Positions 62,561 through 64,000 of a stretch of 64,000 bases of DNA are shown piece after piece. A program made the translations under genes and the position numbers. The DNA is from BNXB01 sp031556375 (GTDB taxonomy: Bacteria; Bacteroidota; Bacteroidia; Bacteroidales; Azobacteroidaceae). Each line of letters opens with the position of its first letter. Position 1 is the first letter of the stretch. Location of the stretch: the NCBI GenBank assembly GCA_031556375.1, contig JAVBTA010000012.1, forward strand, positions 1 through 64,000, written 5' to 3'. The notes beneath the pieces were generated by a model. The model saw nothing but the letters and a program-made list of their open reading frames with translations, did not search any database and was not told the DNA's origin.

Positions 62561-63703
62561 ATGAATTTTAAGAGAGTTATAGAACCTTGGTTTAACTCTA
62601 TTGGGGAAATTTTCCCTATTGTTTTACTGATAGTTACAAGCTTTTTCACTCCTTTAGGAGTGGCATTTGCTATAAGTATCATTTCGTATTTAATATATCT
62701 TTTGTCAATCTTGCTTATTACAAAGCAAATGCCTTCTTTCATACTGGTAGTCTCCGGTATTATGTTGGCTATTGGGTTTATACTATATACATATTCCCAA
62801 TTTGATGAAATACTACCTGAATGCCTGGCAATTGTATCTGAAATCATTCTGATTGTTGTTCTTTCAATTGCAGTGGTACTCAAAGACTTCTTCATTGAAA
62901 AAGCCAAAAGGAAACAGACTAAGGAACATCGAGCTACATTTTTGGCACACATGAATGAAACTTTCCTTGCCGCCCGAATTATACGTAACACATTGGTTGC
63001 TCATTTAATAATTGTTCTGTTGTATAAAGTCTTGCCCGATCAGTTTCATAATGTAACTGCTGACAAGGTTATCATACCGGATCTGTTATTCATTTTCATA
63101 TTTCTGATTTTTATCTTTGAGGTAATCCGTTTATCTATTATTAAACGGAAAATTAATACGGAAAACTGGTTGCCTATAGTAAATGAGACAGGCGGGGTTG
63201 TCGGGAAAGTCGCTTTGAGTGTAAGTCTAACGTCCAACAAGCCCTATCTGCATCCCGTTGTCAGAATCGCTATGATCTACAAAGGGATGTTCTATCTTTG
63301 CGAACGTCCGGATCATTATGTCATCAATCCCGGAAAGATTGATTATCCCTTCGAAAAGTATGTCTTTTACAGCCACTCTCTTGATGATGCAGTCGGTAAT
63401 GCTCTCCAGAAAGAAATCGGGAGGAAAGATTTACCTGTAAAATTTGTATTCCGGTACTTATTCAAAAATAAAGCTACAAGCCGACTCGTATACCTCTATA
63501 CCTGTAGAGTCACTAATGAAGATATAATGAATCGAATCACCCTTGGCAAAGGGAAATTGTGGACGGAAAAACAAATTGAAGAAAATCTTGGAAAGGGAAT
63601 TTTCTCCGAATGCTTTGAAAAAGAATACGAAATTCTGAAAAATACAGTTCTTATGGCCGAAAAATTAATAACAGAAACGGATAATAATGCTCCGGAGGAA
63701 TAA
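62561..63703 (+). CDS. Membrane protein with a degenerate Nudix-like cytoplasmic domain
   Basis: A 380-residue protein with about six hydrophobic segments (about 17-40, 42-56, 60-77, 84-107, 142-157, 168-190). Residues about 200-345 follow a Nudix fold of the isopentenyl-diphosphate-isomerase-like type: LPIVNETGGVVGK, LHPVVRIAMIYKGMFYLCERP, then PGKID. The Nudix box itself is lost: in place of RExxEExG it reads NALQKEIG, and the earlier glutamate is replaced in FYSHSLDDA. It probably binds a nucleotide or similar ligand without hydrolysing it, or has a structural role. The name and function are unknown. It ends directly against the convergent marR-type gene. Confidence 0.65.
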   Translation: MNFKRVIEPWFNSIGEIFPIVLLIVTSFFTPLGVAFAISIISYLIYLLSILLITKQMPSFILVVSGIMLAIGFILYTYSQFDEILPECLAIVSEIILIVVLSIAVVLKDFFIEKAKRKQTKEHRATFLAHMNETFLAARIIRNTLVAHLIIVLLYKVLPDQFHNVTADKVIIPDLLFIFIFLIFIFEVIRLSIIKRKINTENWLPIVNETGGVVGKVALSVSLTSNKPYLHPVVRIAMIYKGMFYLCERPDHYVINPGKIDYPFEKYVFYSHSLDDAVGNALQKEIGRKDLPVKFVFRYLFKNKATSRLVYLYTCRVTNEDIMNRITLGKGKLWTEKQIEENLGKGIFSECFEKEYEILKNTVLMAEKLITETDNNAPEE

Positions 63704-64000
63704 TTAAACCAGGCTAACTTTCAGATTTTCAAAAACAATATCCAGTATTTGTCTTGCTAATTCATAATCTTTTCCTGAAACACCTTCAAAAGCCTCTTCC
63801 ATAGCTTTTAGAACTACTGCATTTGCCAGATTCTTTGAATCCTTTCCTAAACGGGTAAGATGTATCATATTAGTACGGCGATCGGAAGGATCTGCAATAC
63901 GGACAACGAAATTTTGTTTTTCCAGATTATCAATTAAGCGGGTCATGCTCGGCTTATCCTTGAATGTCTTATTGCAAAGTTCTTGCTGGGTTACACCATC
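63704..64000 (-). CDS. MarR-family transcriptional regulator, 5' part outside the window
   Basis: Ninety-eight codons plus stop are visible; the start is beyond the right edge. The winged helix is clear: TQQELCNKTFKDKPSMTRLIDNLEKQ (helix-turn-helix), then the wing DPSDRRTNMIHLTRLG with the conserved DxRR, then dimerisation helices. MarR proteins often sense small phenolic compounds or oxidants and repress neighbouring genes. It is convergent with the membrane protein gene, with no gap, so that gene is not an obvious target. Confidence 0.85.
   Translation of the reverse strand, partial: DGVTQQELCNKTFKDKPSMTRLIDNLEKQNFVVRIADPSDRRTNMIHLTRLGKDSKNLANAVVLKAMEEAFEGVSGKDYELARQILDIVFENLKVSLV

Noticed and set aside
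1..64000. tRNA, rRNA, CRISPR arrays or prophage genes
   Set aside because: No clover-leaf, rRNA core, regularly spaced repeat array or phage structural gene was recognised on either strand. A dedicated tRNA or repeat scan was not possible here.

Overview
The window is a stretch of a Bacteroidota (Bacteroidales-type) chromosome. The signs are AT-rich DNA, promoters of the TAnnTTTG type that many genes carry at -7 (some with TTTG about 19-20 bp upstream), a SusC/SusD glycan utilisation locus, N-terminal lipoboxes of the Bacteroidota kind, type IX secretion (T9SS) parts (PorW/SprE-like and PorX-like proteins, and two proteins with T9SS C-terminal sorting domains), and tandem Bacteroides-type tyrosine recombinases. 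A T9SS-positive lineage such as Paludibacter or Dysgonomonas relatives would fit, but the sequence alone does not fix the genus. No rRNA, tRNA or CRISPR array was seen.

Layout. 1-1.4 kb is the edge of a degraded mobile element: the start of one integrase running off the left end, a second integrase with two deletions, remnant coding sequence, and a direct repeat beside the first chromosomal promoter. 1.4-12.9 kb is mostly housekeeping: two lipoproteins, LD-carboxypeptidase, an M28/glutaminyl cyclase-like lipoprotein, SufE, a SpoU methylase, a WalJ-type hydrolase, a Na+/solute symporter, polyphosphate kinase, a YfcE-type phosphodiesterase and GyrB. 13-18 kb holds three unusual low-complexity exported proteins around NADP-glutamate dehydrogenase. 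18-26 kb is an envelope block: LptB, MlaE/MlaF, a 5'-nucleotidase split over two genes, a GH3-beta-lactamase fusion, a candidate structured small RNA, and PlsC.

26.1-38.8 kb is a complete polysaccharide utilisation locus (SusC, SusD, a surface-binding lipoprotein, GH5-CBM6 with a T9SS tail, GH16, GH30, GH3). Its enzyme set points to beta-1,3/1,6-glucan. The genes are co-directional, and three helically phased TTGACGTA repeats lie just upstream of its promoter. No regulator is encoded inside it. Convergent to it is a TonB-dependent receptor under a TPP riboswitch, so probably a thiamin transporter.

41-64 kb returns to core functions: RibF, a HicAB toxin-antitoxin pair with an apparent operator, AroA, a metal ABC permease, PorW and PorX, an aminotransferase, a stand-alone T9SS-tail protein, Prs, TrkH-TrkA-Dxs, a GSCFA protein, dipeptidyl peptidase IV, LipA, a membrane protein with a degenerate Nudix domain, and the C-terminal part of a MarR regulator. 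The points most worth follow-up are the phased repeats at the glucan locus, the structured RNA at about 25.1 kb, the long charged tail of the PorW-like protein beside PorX, the degenerate-Nudix membrane protein, and the paired integrase leaders.
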